Assembly (NCBI GenBank): GCA_030704615.1 | Contig: CM060731.1 | Span: forward strand, 26,164,001-26,228,000 | DNA: 64,000 bases | Direction: 5' to 3' | From: Takakia lepidozioides | Taxonomy: Eukaryota; Streptophyta; Takakiopsida; Takakiales; Takakiaceae | Part shown: piece after piece, positions 22,405 through 34,106 of the stretch | How positions within the stretch are numbered: the first letter of the stretch is position 1 | Layout: every line of letters starts with the position of its first letter | The notes under the pieces: model-generated | What the model was told of the DNA's origin: nothing | The model's database searches: none | What the model saw: only the letters and a program-made list of their open reading frames with translations | Made by a program: the position numbers and the translations under genes

Positions 22405-23290
22405 GGGTCCAAACCACTCTTGTGCGGGTCCGGGTTTTGACCCGGATACCCGGCGGGTTAGGATCCGGGTTACCCGGATCCGCAACCGGACCCGTGCTAA
22501 CCCCAAAACTCGGACCTTGACCCGGTTTCATTTCTAAAATGAACCCGGAACCGAACCCGGACCCGCCTGCTGGGTCCAGAACCTGGTAAACCCGCTACCC
22601 ACGATCAAGTGTAACAGGTCAGGGTCCGGGTCAAAAAAATTCAGGTGGGGCACGCGGGATCCACCTTATATCTGGTAGGGTAGTTATGCAATGTGTCCAG
22701 CAATAGGCTGCCAGCGTTGTAGGCACATACCACCTCAAAAGTGATTGTGGGTTCAATCCATGGATTGGTGTCACAAATTGTGCCCTTCAAGATCTAGCGA
22801 CACCATAATTTATACCTCGCAAAGGAGGAGTCATATGTTATTATTAAGAGGGCTAGCTCCACACATCCATGCTATAGTAATCTATGAGCCTTGAGGCATA
22901 TTACTATTTTTAACATGTTTCAATTTCTATTTTAATTCTTATGTTAAATGAGCAATACATATTCATGGTACTTTTTGAAGGAATGTGTCCTAAAATAAAA
23001 TTCATTATTAGGATTAATTTTATTACAGCCAAAAATAATTTTATCCCTAATTAATCTTTTTTACTAAATTTATTTAATAAATTAACTAGGACTCGGGTCC
23101 GAACGCTAATATTTGCCACCAACTAACCCGGGCCCTGACCCCAGTCCGTGTTGAGAAACCCGAACCCAGACCCGCATTTTCCAAATTTCAAAAACCCGGA
23201 TCCGGACCGGACTAGGCTCCAAAAAAATACCTGTAACCGGACCCCGCGGGTTCCTTAAAAAGGCACAACCCCACTGGTCCATACCAACAC
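22405..23290. repeat. Compound repeat: CCCGGATCCGGGT-like blocks around a SINE-like core
   Basis: Two blocks, about 22420..22640 and 23090..23285, consist of degenerate palindromic words around ACCCGGATCCGGGT. Between them are a tRNA-like segment (22690..22830) and an AT-rich core. The 5' and 3' blocks read as inverted relative to each other (GGGTCC at left, GGACC at right). A non-autonomous transposon with an inner SINE is a possible reading. It lies just upstream of the dioxygenase start and so may include its promoter. Confidence 0.45.
22690..22830 (+). repeat. tRNA-related SINE-like repeat, copy 1
   Basis: GCACATACCACCTC, GTGGGTTCAATCC (a good RNA polymerase III B box) and TTGGTGTCACA, followed by GACACCATAATTTA. 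The same series is present at 39430..39521 continuing at 40149..40200. Confidence 0.5.
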
Positions 23291-23814
23291 AGTGAAGGTC
23301 CAAACGTGTGTTGCAGCTTGCCGGTGACTGGACCTTTCAGCATCCGGCTTTAGAGACGCGGAAGAAGTGTGGATAGACAAGGAGAGAATCTAAAAGTGAG
23401 AGTAAAACAGAAAGGTCGGTAATTTGTCGTGTTCTGAAGTATAAAAAGACAATACAAGATTCTCATTCCAAAAAAAAAAAAAAAAAACAAGATTCTCATT
23501 CCATCCTAAGCCTCCAATTAAGTCCAACTTATCACAAGCCCTCGCTGTAATTATTTGCCCCGCCTTCTTACCGAAGCACGGCAACAACTGGACTTCTTCG
23601 GCCATCCTAACTCTACGGTTTATCTATCGGCCGCTAAATCTCTGGTCACTGAGGTGCATCAACAATCTGAAGCTCACACCTTCTCAGCGTTTCATAGCTC
23701 ATGAGAATGAGTTGCACGAGGAGTGTGTTCCATCTTAAATCTGTGCTTGAATTGTCTTTCAGAGTGATATGAGATGGCTTCTTCTCATGTCTTGTCCTTG
23801 TTCTACCTTGCTTT

Positions 23815-23965
23815 GCGAGAAGACACCCTTCTCTATAGATGCAGAGAGGAAAGGGGGATTGCAAATGCCTGTTATGTGGGCAACCTGAAGACAATATCCA
23901 CTTTTGATTCATTGTCCTGGGTACTTCACCAGAGAGACACCCTTGTCACCCTATATCTAGAAAAG
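23815..23965 (+). pseudogene. LINE zinc-knuckle fragment
   Basis: GCAGAGAGGAAAGGGGGATT, TGCAAATGCCTGTTATGTGG and GCAACCTGAAGACAATATCC correspond to the Cys-x2-Cys-Gly-x2-Glu-Asp part of the LINE copies at 56600 (reverse) and 59480. The frame is broken. Confidence 0.5.
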
Positions 23966-24029
23966 AGGAGGGGGTGGAAAGAGGTCAGCAAATTCACTAC
24001 AGCCTTTTATCGGAAAACTCTGTGATTTG

Positions 24030-25140
24030 AGTCAATGATCAAGATTTGCACTTGTGTTGTGACCGTGAAGATGCAAAGTTGACGTAACAAGAGCTGACTA
24101 GAGGTCTCGATAGGGAGGGGCGTTGGGACTGTAGGTGTGTTTGACTGCGCCGCAGTCCATCAGTGATACTTTCTGCTGCAGCCATCATCCCTGCTTTGTG
24201 TCCTTTAGGGGACAACAGAGGTGGGTCAATACAAAAGATTGGCTAGTATCGTTGAAAGTCACCTACAAATTACTTCAATTTGGAGATTAGAGGCAGTCCT
24301 AACACCTAGAACCAAAGCTGATATACATAGGACACACAAAAGAGCCTGGAATCAAACAACCACCCAAAATGGCCCTACATGTCCAATACAATCCAGATTC
24401 CAACTTGTTGACAGACGCATGACCTTACTACCCAAACCAGTGTGTCCACCTGCGCAAAATTTAACCTCTCTTTTGTTGCCACATCTCAGCAACTCGCAGG
24501 AGAGAGGGTGGGGCAGGGGATGTCTAAGGGAGCATACTGTAATTGTCGGAGCCGTAGAGTGGCCTCCCCGCCTGCAAACAATAGGTCCCTCTGCCAAAAT
24601 TCATTCCCGGTCAGGGTCATTTTCCCTAAGATACTTCCACCCCCACCGAAAAAACACCTTCCAGAAGGGAAAGAAAATCCCATCCTATATCAGCCTCATA
24701 CATGCTCAGTGGACTGACCTCCTCCTTGGCAGCTCTTTCAGTAGTATAGCCTATACATTTGCCCTCCTGAAGTTTAATCGTAGCCTGAGATACAACATTC
24801 AAATTACAATGTAAGATAACTTTGGACTTCCCAGGGTCCAGGGGAGAAGGATAGATTATATCCAGGAGTAGCTATCCAGTCATACAAACATGAAGCAAAT
24901 TACAATCAGCATCCTACCCATCGTCTCTTCCCCATGGAAGACATGCAACAAAAAACAATTCACCTAATCTCCTGAATCACAACAGAAGACAAAAGAGAGA
25001 AAGACAAAGGAGAAGCTTTATATTAGACCCGCGCCTGGTATTGGTCTTTCCATTGCTGCAGCACACCAAGACAAGCTTCAGTCTCCTCCTCACTGCACAA
25101 TCCCAGAAACTAACAAAACGTTAGAACGAAGAGTGCTCTC
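24030..25140. other. No recognisable gene
   Basis: Frames are open on both strands at 24221..24814, but neither translation shows a known family or even codon use. The overlapping plus and minus frames suggest chance. Poly-purine patches occur near 24960-25010. Confidence 0.4.
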
Positions 25141-25399
25141 CTTTATTTTTCATCGTCTTCCTGTCCTCTTTCCTCCTGTCTCGAGGATGCACTGGGCGCC
25201 AAATGATGGCCCAGGTCAGTCCTAGTTTCTGGCGAGCACATTGTTTTTGTTATGGCCATGCGTCCAGTATGGGCGGAACAAAGGGGAACATGCATTACCA
25301 TTGTGAGGGGCTCACACCAGTAGTGGGGCAAACAATTTTTCCAGGTTTTCCAGACTCCTCTAGAGAGCTCTACAAGCATCAATCTGATGTGTGTTATCT

Positions 25400-25790
25400 G
25401 CCCAGTGCCCACATGCTTTGATCCCACACACGGCCAGGGCTCTAGCCTCAAGATTTGGAAAGTTGGTACTGCGCCTGTGTTCTTGATGGTTCTCAAGAGG
25501 GTTGTTGTCTGATGAGAATAGTCCGGACATGTATCAGAAAATGGAAATTGTCTAGAGTGGCCAGCAGAGAAGGAGTGCAACTATAACTGTAAACGTATTG
25601 CCATGTGTAGGCCAATGGGGTGAAAAGCTTCTGGTGGTGGAGCGGAACACAGCCACTCTCACGAGCCTGGGTAGGTGCAGACAAACTCATGTTTTGCAGA
25701 TGACTTTTTTCAATACATTCCGGTAACCTGGCATAATACGGAACTTGCAGTGCTCCTACATCTATCTTTTCACCCTTTTCCCTTACCAAC
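25400..25790 (-). pseudogene. LINE C-terminal fragment, minus strand
   Basis: Minus-strand translation contains LDNFHFLIHVRTI, matching EDNTHFLVHCPGF of the LINE at 56229..56960, followed by TFQIL and related words in another frame. It is a broken copy facing the plus-strand piece at 25785..26023. Confidence 0.5.
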
Positions 25791-26023
25791 TTTGAAAATC
25801 TCGAGGCCGAGCCAAAACCCCAGGCCCTTTTGAGGTCTAGTTATTGGGCAAATCACACACAACAGATTGACGGTTTGTGTGAAGAAGATATCTGGAGAAG
25901 TCGGATCAATAGTCTGTTTCAAGGTAAGTCATACTACCGGCGTCAGCCCTTGAACAAAGGTAAGGTATTTTCTGTCCCTTTGTGACTGGGCGCGGGGTCA
26001 ATGGCCACAAGGCTACGGCAAAC
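25785..26023 (+). pseudogene. LINE C-terminal fragment, plus strand, ending at the right-arm boundary
   Basis: Plus-strand frames give NFENLEAEPKPQAL, SYWANHTQQID, EDIWRSRINSLFQGKSYYRR, as in the LINE at 56229 (SYWANHTQQFD, EDIWKTQINSIYEGKSYYQ). The nucleotide match goes on through GCGCGGGGTCAATGG and CTACGGCAAAC and stops exactly where the inverted-repeat arm starts (26024). Confidence 0.65.
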
Positions 26024-26386
26024 GCAGTGTCCTCTACCAACTCATGCTAAAGTCTAAAAAGAGCACCCGGTCGCCGAGCTCTACATAGAAGTGGAAACGC
26101 GCTCGAGAGCCCGGCTATTTTCTCCAAGCAGTCGGCAAACTCCTCTTTCTGCGGACCTGGCTCCTCCCACATGGAAGGACGATCTAAGGCCCCCTTGGGC
26201 TTCTTTAGTTCTCTCTAGAGACAGTCACTTCCAAGTATTGCTATCCACTACCTCTATCATAGTGTTCACTCGCTCTTAAGCGCAATTCTTTTATCTCGAT
26301 CATTTCTACATCTGGAAGAAAGATTCGACAAGGTTCTAATTCTCCGGGAGATTCTGGTTCTCCATAAGGTTATTGTTCTCCGGTCT

Positions 26387-26464
26387 GCCAGCCCTGGAAA
26401 AGGGCAAAGAGAAGAGGTCCATGGTAACATCATCAAAGCTGGTATTGTACCAAATGTCATTCTA
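26387..26464 (+). repeat. 78 bp PPR-derived insertion present only in the right arm
   Basis: The left arm reads CCGGTCTAACTACTC at this place (reverse orientation), while the right arm has 78 bp between CCGGTCT and AACTACTC. The insert reads CCTGGAAAAGGGCAAAGAG, GTCCATGGTAACATC, AAAGCTGGTATTGTACC on the plus strand, the PPR words LEKGKE, VHGNIIKAGIVP. This is opposite to the orientation of the PPR array in this arm. TCT occurs on both sides of the insert. Confidence 0.75.
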
Positions 26465-27945
26465 AACTACTCTAGCTTTACTACTTGTTGGATTATTGGT
26501 CGCCTTATAGCGGCCTTGGGGCCTTGAGGGTTTTATTTTTTCCCTCCAACAATTTTAATAAAGCTCTCAAGGGCTTCCGCCCCTTTAAAAAAAGAAAAAG
26601 AAAACTGATATCAGCCTGGTATGGTATATGACCAACTATTCTCCCCAATAATACCAGACTAGTCTGGTATCTAATACCAGTGCATATACCAGTATGTATA
26701 CCAATCCTTCACCTATATACCAATCCAACACTAGAATAAATATCCCTTCATAAAGCCTTTATCAGTTTCTCTCAATTACTTATAGTCTTATTATAAATTG
26801 ATATTTTTGATAACATATTCTACATATTCTTGTCGCAGTAATATTCAATTTAAAGCTTAAACTCAAATTTATATATTTTTTCTATCTTGTGTTGATTACA
26901 TTTAAATATTATTGGGTGAAAGATGTTTTGTTATTGTTTTCAATGAGGAGTTGATCTCAAACGGGGCTTGTTGACCAAACCACTCATGTGGGTTGGTGCA
27001 TTAAGTTCACATCCACATTTCTCCCACTTGCAACAACCTCAGGTTTTATTAATTTTATCTATTTTATTTTACTAAATTTTTGACGGAAGGCCGCCGAAAG
27101 GGCCATGACTTTATGGAGAAAGAGACGAGGACAATGATTCTTTTGATTGGAAACATACTATTCATTGTTTGATGCAGCTACCTCTATCTATGCCCAAGGA
27201 GCGAGGGGGAGTTGAACCCCCTTTTCTGTTTTAGCATTTGTTTCGTCTCGATCGGAAGTCGGTTGTTCATATCTTTTCCGTTGCTCATCTTTTAGTTTCT
27301 CATCATTTAGTTTTCTTGTCTTGATTAAAAAAATGATCACCTTGCTAAAAAATGATTGTCTTTATATTGATATTTGTTTTCAGTGTTTTACATAGTTTAT
27401 ATCTCCCTTGGCAGATTGTCTGCAACTGAGGAGTGCCCCATAGAACTCCCAATTTTAATGGGCTATTACTTGGCAGCCCCTGGGCATTGCGGCCTGGGGC
27501 TTGAGGACCTCCAATTGGCACCTGTAAGAACCAATCAAAACTATCTCACTAACACCATAGGAAAAAGGGTTCAATCTGGAATTCTTTTGATTGAAAGATG
27601 CATTGTAAGTAGTTAGGTATGTGTCACCCGTGCATTTCTTGTATGTATTCTACAATGCAGATGAAACAGAACAAACTCCCTAACTTATACATGCTTTTGG
27701 TGCTGTCATGACCATGGGACTAGAACCAGACCTCTACCAGACCTCTCGAGATTTTGAAAAGGCATGTTTGAAAGGCAGTAGCAAGCCTGTATGGACACCT
27801 GCCAATCTGTTATGTGTACAGTATGGGTGACTGAGAAATGCCTTAGTCCAACTCTACTTCAGTATTTTGCAATTGCATGTAAGACGCCTGTAAAACATTT
27901 GTATCAAGGTAAGGTAGCAAACAGTTGGGTACTCAGCCAAGTAAT

Positions 27946-30300
27946 CTAAACATAGTTTCTGGCAGATAGTCTGATCATGATGTACCTGAAATTCACATCT
28001 GGCGCAATTCCAGCTTTGATAATCTCAACATGGACCTGTTTGCCCTGCTCCAGGGCTGTTAGGCTGGCACATGCACTGAGAACGCACATGAGAGTGACCT
28101 TGCTGGGCATCACCCCTTCTCGTATCATTTGCTGATAGAAGTTTGAAGCCTCCATACCGGGCCCATACTGAGCATATCCTGCAATCATCGCACTTCATAA
28201 GGCCGCATCTTTTTAGGCATATTATCAAACACTTCACCCCGCATCTTCCATGTTCCCACATTTGGTATACATGGTAGAAAGGGCAGGTCTGGAGATTACA
28301 TCTGGTCTAATGCCAGCTTTGATGATCCCATCGTGGGACCTTTTGCCTTTGTAGGCCTCCCAGGATGCAACACACCTTAACTATGCAAATGAGCGTGACA
28401 GTGTCTGGCGTCACACCTGCCGCTCTCATTTGCTTATAGATCTCAAAGGCCTCCTTCTTAGACCCATCCTTGGCATATCCTGTCACAATATATTCACATG
28501 AACACATGTCATTCAGGCATCTTGTGAAACACCAGGCGTGCATTCACCACACTACCGCCCCTTGACATAAATGTTGAGAATGTTATGGAGCAAACAGATG
28601 TTCGGCTTGAATCCACTTCTAATGATGTGGGCGTGGAGTTGCTTTCCCTCTGCCAAGCCTTTCATCAAGTCCATGGAGAGCAGGGTAACAAAACACACTG
28701 GCCCGGATTCTGGACCGAACAAGGTTAGGTCCATACCTTTCCATCACTGCCCTGCCCCTTGAAATTGTCGTACTTGTACTGAAGCTGCTTTTGGACACTG
28801 GCTGGAACATCCTGGTTGTGGAGAGACTTGTGGAAGGATATGGCTCAAGGTCTCCAAAGCCTCCATCCTGCACCCTTGCTGTGCATATCTTGCAATCATC
28901 GCACTGCCACGACACCACATCTCGTTCAGCCATACTGTCAAAACACTCCCTTCATACATGTCCACAAGGGTATTGTTCAGAATGACATTTGGTACAATTG
29001 CAGCTCTGACAATGTCGCCATGGACCTCTTTGCCCTTTTCCAGAGCTGCCAAGGTTGCACACGCATTGCAAATGCACACAAACGTCATGTGGTCGGGCTG
29101 CACCCCTTCCCCCATCATTTGATCATAGGTCTCCAAAGCCTCCATACCACTTCCATACCACGTCCCTGCTGTTCATACCGGTGGACCGATATATAGGTCC
29201 GACCCGCAATTCCAGCTTTGATGTCACCATGCACCTCTTTGCGCTTGTCCAGCGCTGCCAGGCTTGCACACGCACTGCAAATGTGATGTGGTCGGGCTTC
29301 ACCCCTTCCCCCATCATTTGTTCATAGGTCTCCAAAGCCTCCATCCCGTGCCCCTGCTGTGCATACCCTGCAAGCATTGAGCTCCATGACACCACATCTT
29401 GTTCCGCCATAGTCTTGAAAACTCCCTTCGCATCCTTAATGCACCCACATTCGGCATACATGTCCACCAGGGCAGTGTTCAAGATGACATCTGGTACAAT
29501 TCCAGCTTTGACGACGTCGCCATGGACCTCTTTCCCCTTTCCAGAGCTCCCAGGCTTGCACACGCATTGCAAACACAAACAAATGTGATGTGGTTGGGCT
29601 TCACCCCTTTGCACATCATTTGCTTATAGGTCTGCAAAGCCTCCATCCCGCACCCTTGCTGTGCATATCCTGCAATCATCGCACTCCACAACACCACATC
29701 TCGTTCAGCATATGTCGAACACTCCCTTGGCATCCTCGATGCACCCACATTTGACATACATGTCCACCAGGGCAGTGTTCAGCATGACACCGGGTACAAT
29801 TCCAGATTTGACGATGCAACCATGGACTCTTTGCACTTTTCCAGGGCTGCCAGGCTTGCACACGCACTGCAAACGCACACAAACATGATGTGGTCGAGCT
29901 TCACCCCTTCCCCCATCATTTGCTCGTAGGTCTCCAAAGCCCCATCCCGCGCCCCTGCTGTGCACACCCTGCAAGCATCACGTTCCACGACACCATATCT
30001 CGTTCAGCCATAGGTTGAACACTCCCTCGGCATCCTCAATGCTCCCACATTTGGCATACATGTCCACCAGAGCAGTGTTCAGGATGACATCTGGTACAAT
30101 TGCAGATTTGATGACCATGGATCTCTTTGCCCTTTTCCAGGGCTGCCAGACGCACTGCAAACGCACACAAACGTTATGTGGGCGGGCTTCACCCCTTCCC
30201 CCATCATTTGCTCATAGGTCTCCAAAGCCTCCATCCCGCACCCCTGCTGTGAATACCCTGCAAGCATCGCACTCCACGACACCACATCTCGCTCAGCCAT
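27946..30300 (-). pseudogene. PLS-type PPR gene, locus B' (right arm), decayed
   Basis: Mirror copy of 12590..14960. The longest frame is 29123..29614. It shares old lesions with the left arm, such as the stop after the FHKMPE-like word near 28510. It has its own 1 bp differences (for example one base less in the G/A run near 29537, one more near 28557, and 3 bp less near 29180), which move frames relative to the left arm. No intact protein can be read from either arm. Confidence 0.8.
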
Positions 30301-30476
30301 AGTGTTCAGAATGACAGGCTTTCACCTTTTTGCCTCGGTTGTCCCACCATTGACTGGGTCAGAAAAGTATTCATTCCACAGCTTCTCCTCATCTCTGTTA
30401 CCTCTTTTAGGATACTTTCCTGTTGTCAGTTGGGAGTATCATGTCAAAGTCACTCCAAACTATCAAAGATTCACTC

Positions 30477-30745
30477 AACCAGCTAACTTGCAGAATTCAA
30501 CATGGAAATTTAGGGCCGATTGATAAGAGGGAAAAACAGGGTGAAATGTGTTGAAGAAGGTGCCTTCAATAGCAACGCCTGATTTTATCAATTGTGCCGC
30601 TGCTGCTGCGGCTTCCAGTTGACCATCTACCCATGCAGGTTTCTTGTAGGTAATCATAGGTAATCTTGTGCTTGAAATATGGCCCTCTTGGATGAATCTG
30701 GACCCACACTCTATCCCTGCTCCTTCAGCTATCCATGCCCTCTGC
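30477..30745 (-). repeat. Shared module next to PPR sequences, copy B'
   Basis: Reverse-strand counterpart of 12155..12420. Confidence 0.6.
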
Positions 30746-31431
30746 ACAAATCATGCATACATCCATGCCTTGCTGCTAGCAGCTGACAGCCTAGAATTGT
30801 TCCAGCAAACACCCCAACCCTACTTATCACATTAGTTCCTATATTTCTTGTAGCTATTGATCCACAGGGAATCATCGGTAATCTTGTGCTTGAAATCTGG
30901 CATCCAAGAGCTAAGGTTGACCTGTAATTACAGACCAGAGGTGGTAGAGGCTGACCTGTAAGCCAAGTAGCCTGATTGGTCTTGGTTGTCCAGGATTGAT
31001 GCAGTCAGGCCCAGCTGGCTCCACAAATGCCTTATTGGCAAGCCCATACCATATTGGATCTGGATGCTGCAACACGTCACCTTCTGGAGGTGAGAAAACT
31101 ACCCAAAATGACAATTCTTTCTGAACTTATGCATTGTAGGTGATGCCGAGTCATTTCCTGAACCCAAATTGACGGAAACCCTATCCCTAAGCATTCTTTC
31201 TCTACATCAAAATGGGAGTCTTGAAATGTTGATAGCTCAAGTATGTGGGCTGAACTGAAAGGAAGATTGACATGAGGATTTCTCATTCAAAAGAGAAAGA
31301 AAGAAGTTCATAATGCTGAACTGAAGGAGGATTGACATGAGGATCCGACATAGAGAGAGAGAAAGAGAGAGAGAATGTACTCATAAGACTTTGTTTGCCG
31401 ACCTTGTGGCCATAAACTCTTCAGCATGAGA

Positions 31432-31624
31432 TCTTCCTGAATTCAAAAAGAGAAAAAGAGACGTTCATAACGCTCATGGCTTGGTTGAAATTGGCGCCCT
31501 GCCGAACTGCAAAAACGACTCCCGGCTGAGAAATTCTGGGGATGGCCTTTTCTCCCTGTGCCGCTTGCGAGGGCGCATCATTCGCAAACTTCGAACCTTT
31601 ACCACTCTTCCTCTTGGGAGCCAT
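31432..31624 (-). CDS. Unrecognised first-exon-like frame (right-arm copy of 11268..11460)
   Basis: The same MAPKRKSGKGSK start. In this arm the frame stops earlier, after about 67 codons, because of a small difference near the exon end. Function unknown. Confidence 0.3.
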
Positions 31625-32689
31625 TCTCCTAGATTACGAGTAACTGCATCTATCTAAGAAAATATCATACTCTCTCAGGCATTCTCAATCTGAACACCTA
31701 AAGCTGGATAGACTCTTTCAGGCGTTCTCAATCTGGCCACCTAAATCTGGATAGAGCATCGACCTGGACGGATCCCCGCAGACCTCTCTTAATACTGCCT
31801 GCTCCAGCGACAGAGAAATCAGACAGCTCGATAACTCATTTTTGTCGCTAAACTAGCTTCCGACATGACGTGATCTGCGGAGCGTTTACAGGAAAACCGA
31901 AGCCGATCGAATGAGGGAAAAGCCACGGTTTGCATTGAGCAGCGAACTGTTGTTGAGAGCTTACGGCTTGCAAGGTGAACTATGGCGGAAAACGCAGAGC
32001 TTCTGCAGTTCAAGAACTTCAAGAACCAGGCAGTCCGGGCACGCTCCGAAATGTTTTGGCGCTTTGGGGTTTTTCGGGCGGGCAGTCTAGGCAGGATAGA
32101 AAAAACATTGACGACGAAACGTGGCTACGAAGTGGCGACGATGATGTGGCGACGAAAACGTGACATTATGGCACCCTATATCCGCTCTACATTAAACTAG
32201 CTTCCAACCTTCATAGCTAAGACTAGGGCTTCGCGTTGCTCCGCACTACTAGCCACGAATTATGAGAACAACGTTCAATTTTCACAAAATAAGGTGGGTT
32301 TCCAAATTTCATTGTTTTATGTAGCTACCTCTATCTATGCCCTAGAAGTGAGGTAGAGGTGAACCCCCTCTTCTGTATTTTCCCCTTCGTTAAGCATTTG
32401 TTTCATCATGACCGAAATCCAGTTGTTTATCCGTTGCTCATCATTTTTTTATTTTTTTATATAAAGGGAAACACGGAGCGACAGCTCACAAATCAGGCCC
32501 CTTGATAATGATAGGAGAAAATAACCTCTTTCATAGTAACCCCGCCATAAAGGGGTAAAAATGGGACACCGCCCAATGGAAGAGTATACCACACCCCTCA
32601 AGTAGCATGTTTTGCCCCATAATCATCTAGGTGGCACTCAATTTACTAACCAACTTTGGTACTGACTGTTGGCCATCCTTTTTTTTTTT

Positions 32690-33507
32690 GTTCACAACTA
32701 TGTGGATGCGTCCCAGACTCTGAAAAAGACTGGAGGAATTCCATGGAGAGGTGCCTGGGAGAAGTCGCCCGCGTTCATGCAGACCTTCATTGAGACATGC
32801 AGCCGGCATGGTGGCAAAGTGGTTGACCTCTCCATAGGCACAGGTGCATGCCAAAACTCTTCTTTATTCTTCGTTGCACATGTTCCTCTCCTGTTTTGGC
32901 TTCTGACATGGTTTCGTGCTTTCATTCGCTATCCTACAGGGGCTTCGTTCCATGCCTGCAAGTGTGCAGGAAGACATCTTTTGGGGTTTGAGGGGGACAA
33001 TGAGCTTCACTCTCGAGTCATCGCTCCACTCTCTGAGGGATCCTCGCATTCGACCCAGACTGAGAAGATTGTTGAGGAGGAGGATCTGCAAGAGCCGGAT
33101 GCTCTGGATGTGGATTCGGATTTTTCATGTGAATAAGTGCATGTTCTTTTGTGGCAACTCATAGACCCCATGACGGATCCTTTTGGTGCTCCTTTGTTTG
33201 GCTGCAGTTTGGCTTCCAGAGTATTTACCAATTTTACTCATTACTGTGTGGTTGCAGGAGTCCTATGACGCCACGGTTTCTGCCCTTCTTTGCCAACCCG
33301 GATTTTTTTCCAAGTCCTCCAGCACAATTTCATTTGCCAGCTTATGCGGAGGCTGCGGCTAAGGAGTATAGTCTGTTGGCATCTCCACCTTCTCTGCTAC
33401 ATGAAAAACATGGTTTTCAGCAGAGTAGGGCTAGCATCTTTGTGGACAGTTCTGCCTTCGTCCTGAACAGTGCGTCCGGTAGCACTGGATCTTCTTTGTC
33501 CGAATGA
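32690..33507 (+). pseudogene. 3' part of a beta-class SAM-dependent methyltransferase-like gene
   Basis: The first exon (visible part 32690..32843) reads IPWRGAWEKSPAFMQTFIET then GGKVVDLSIGTG. The second starts at 32940 and reads ASFHACKCAGRHLLGFEGDNEL then SRVIAPL. Joined over a 96 bp GT-AG intron, this is the C-terminal signature of N4/N6-type DNA methylases: the SAM-binding motif I (V-D-x-x-x-G-x-G-A) followed by A..AGR...G.E.D. In beta-class enzymes motif I follows the catalytic motif IV, and the matching motif IV sequence is seen in the related fragment at 44919. An acidic tail follows, ending at 33136 or continuing in a Ser/Pro-rich exon at about 33262..33507. The N-terminal part is missing because the inverted-repeat arm ends here, so I call it a truncated copy. 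Its substrate is unknown. Confidence 0.6.
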
Positions 33508-34100
33508 ATCGATTCTTTTGAAGGTTTGTTTGAAAACCAAGAGTTTACCTGTTTGCCTTCTTCATGATTGGATGTGATCCTCTCTATCAACGTTGTATAA
33601 CTGGGAAAATGACATGTGGTCCTTCTCAATCAACAAAGCAATGTGGACTCAAAGTTTGCAATATACACTACACCCGGCATAATTGATTTTCAAGCAAGTC
33701 AAGTATGGTTTCATGCATCTCCGAGCTTTTGGGAGCTACCACTACAAACAACTATCTAATCTTTCATTTATGTCATTCATCCACCTCTCATTCGTTACAC
33801 AGAAATTCATCCAACATTCATCCCTCATTCATCCAAGCAGCATCCATATCCGACCTTCCGATACTGGCCACTCTGCGCAGTAATAGGTCTTCTAAGTCGA
33901 CTGGACGTCCGCGGTTATAGGTAGGCAGGTCCTCAAGCGTGAGCAGATTTCTGTTCACGCAATTTTCTGCTCGCGGGATCTGCTCACACAATAGCATCCC
34001 CCTGTTAAGACCTCTCACTTCGAAGAACAACGCTTCGAACAGACTAGTAGATGTGACTGTGAAGAACACTGCTCTAACAACAGCTTTTGTGGGAACATCG
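33508..34100. other. Intergenic region before the FCP1-like pair
   Basis: No supported coding sequence. Short frames at 33683-33920 are His/Ser-rich and overlapping on both strands. A frame open from 33939 leads into the first FCP1-like gene but has no ATG until 34107. Confidence 0.35.
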
Positions 34101-34106
34101 ACCTCA

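Larger units (their letters stand above)
26024..32690. repeat. Right arm of the inverted duplication
   Basis: Reverse complement of 10205..16799. It carries the same PPR array, shared module, unknown exons and upstream block, plus a 78 bp PPR-derived insertion at 26387..26464. The left end abuts a LINE fragment; the right end abuts a methyltransferase-like gene at 32690. Confidence 0.92.

Noticed and set aside
24221-24814. Longest plus-strand frame of the spacer (197 codons)
   Set aside because: No family words, uneven composition, overlapping open frames on the opposite strand, and no splice or start context; probably chance.
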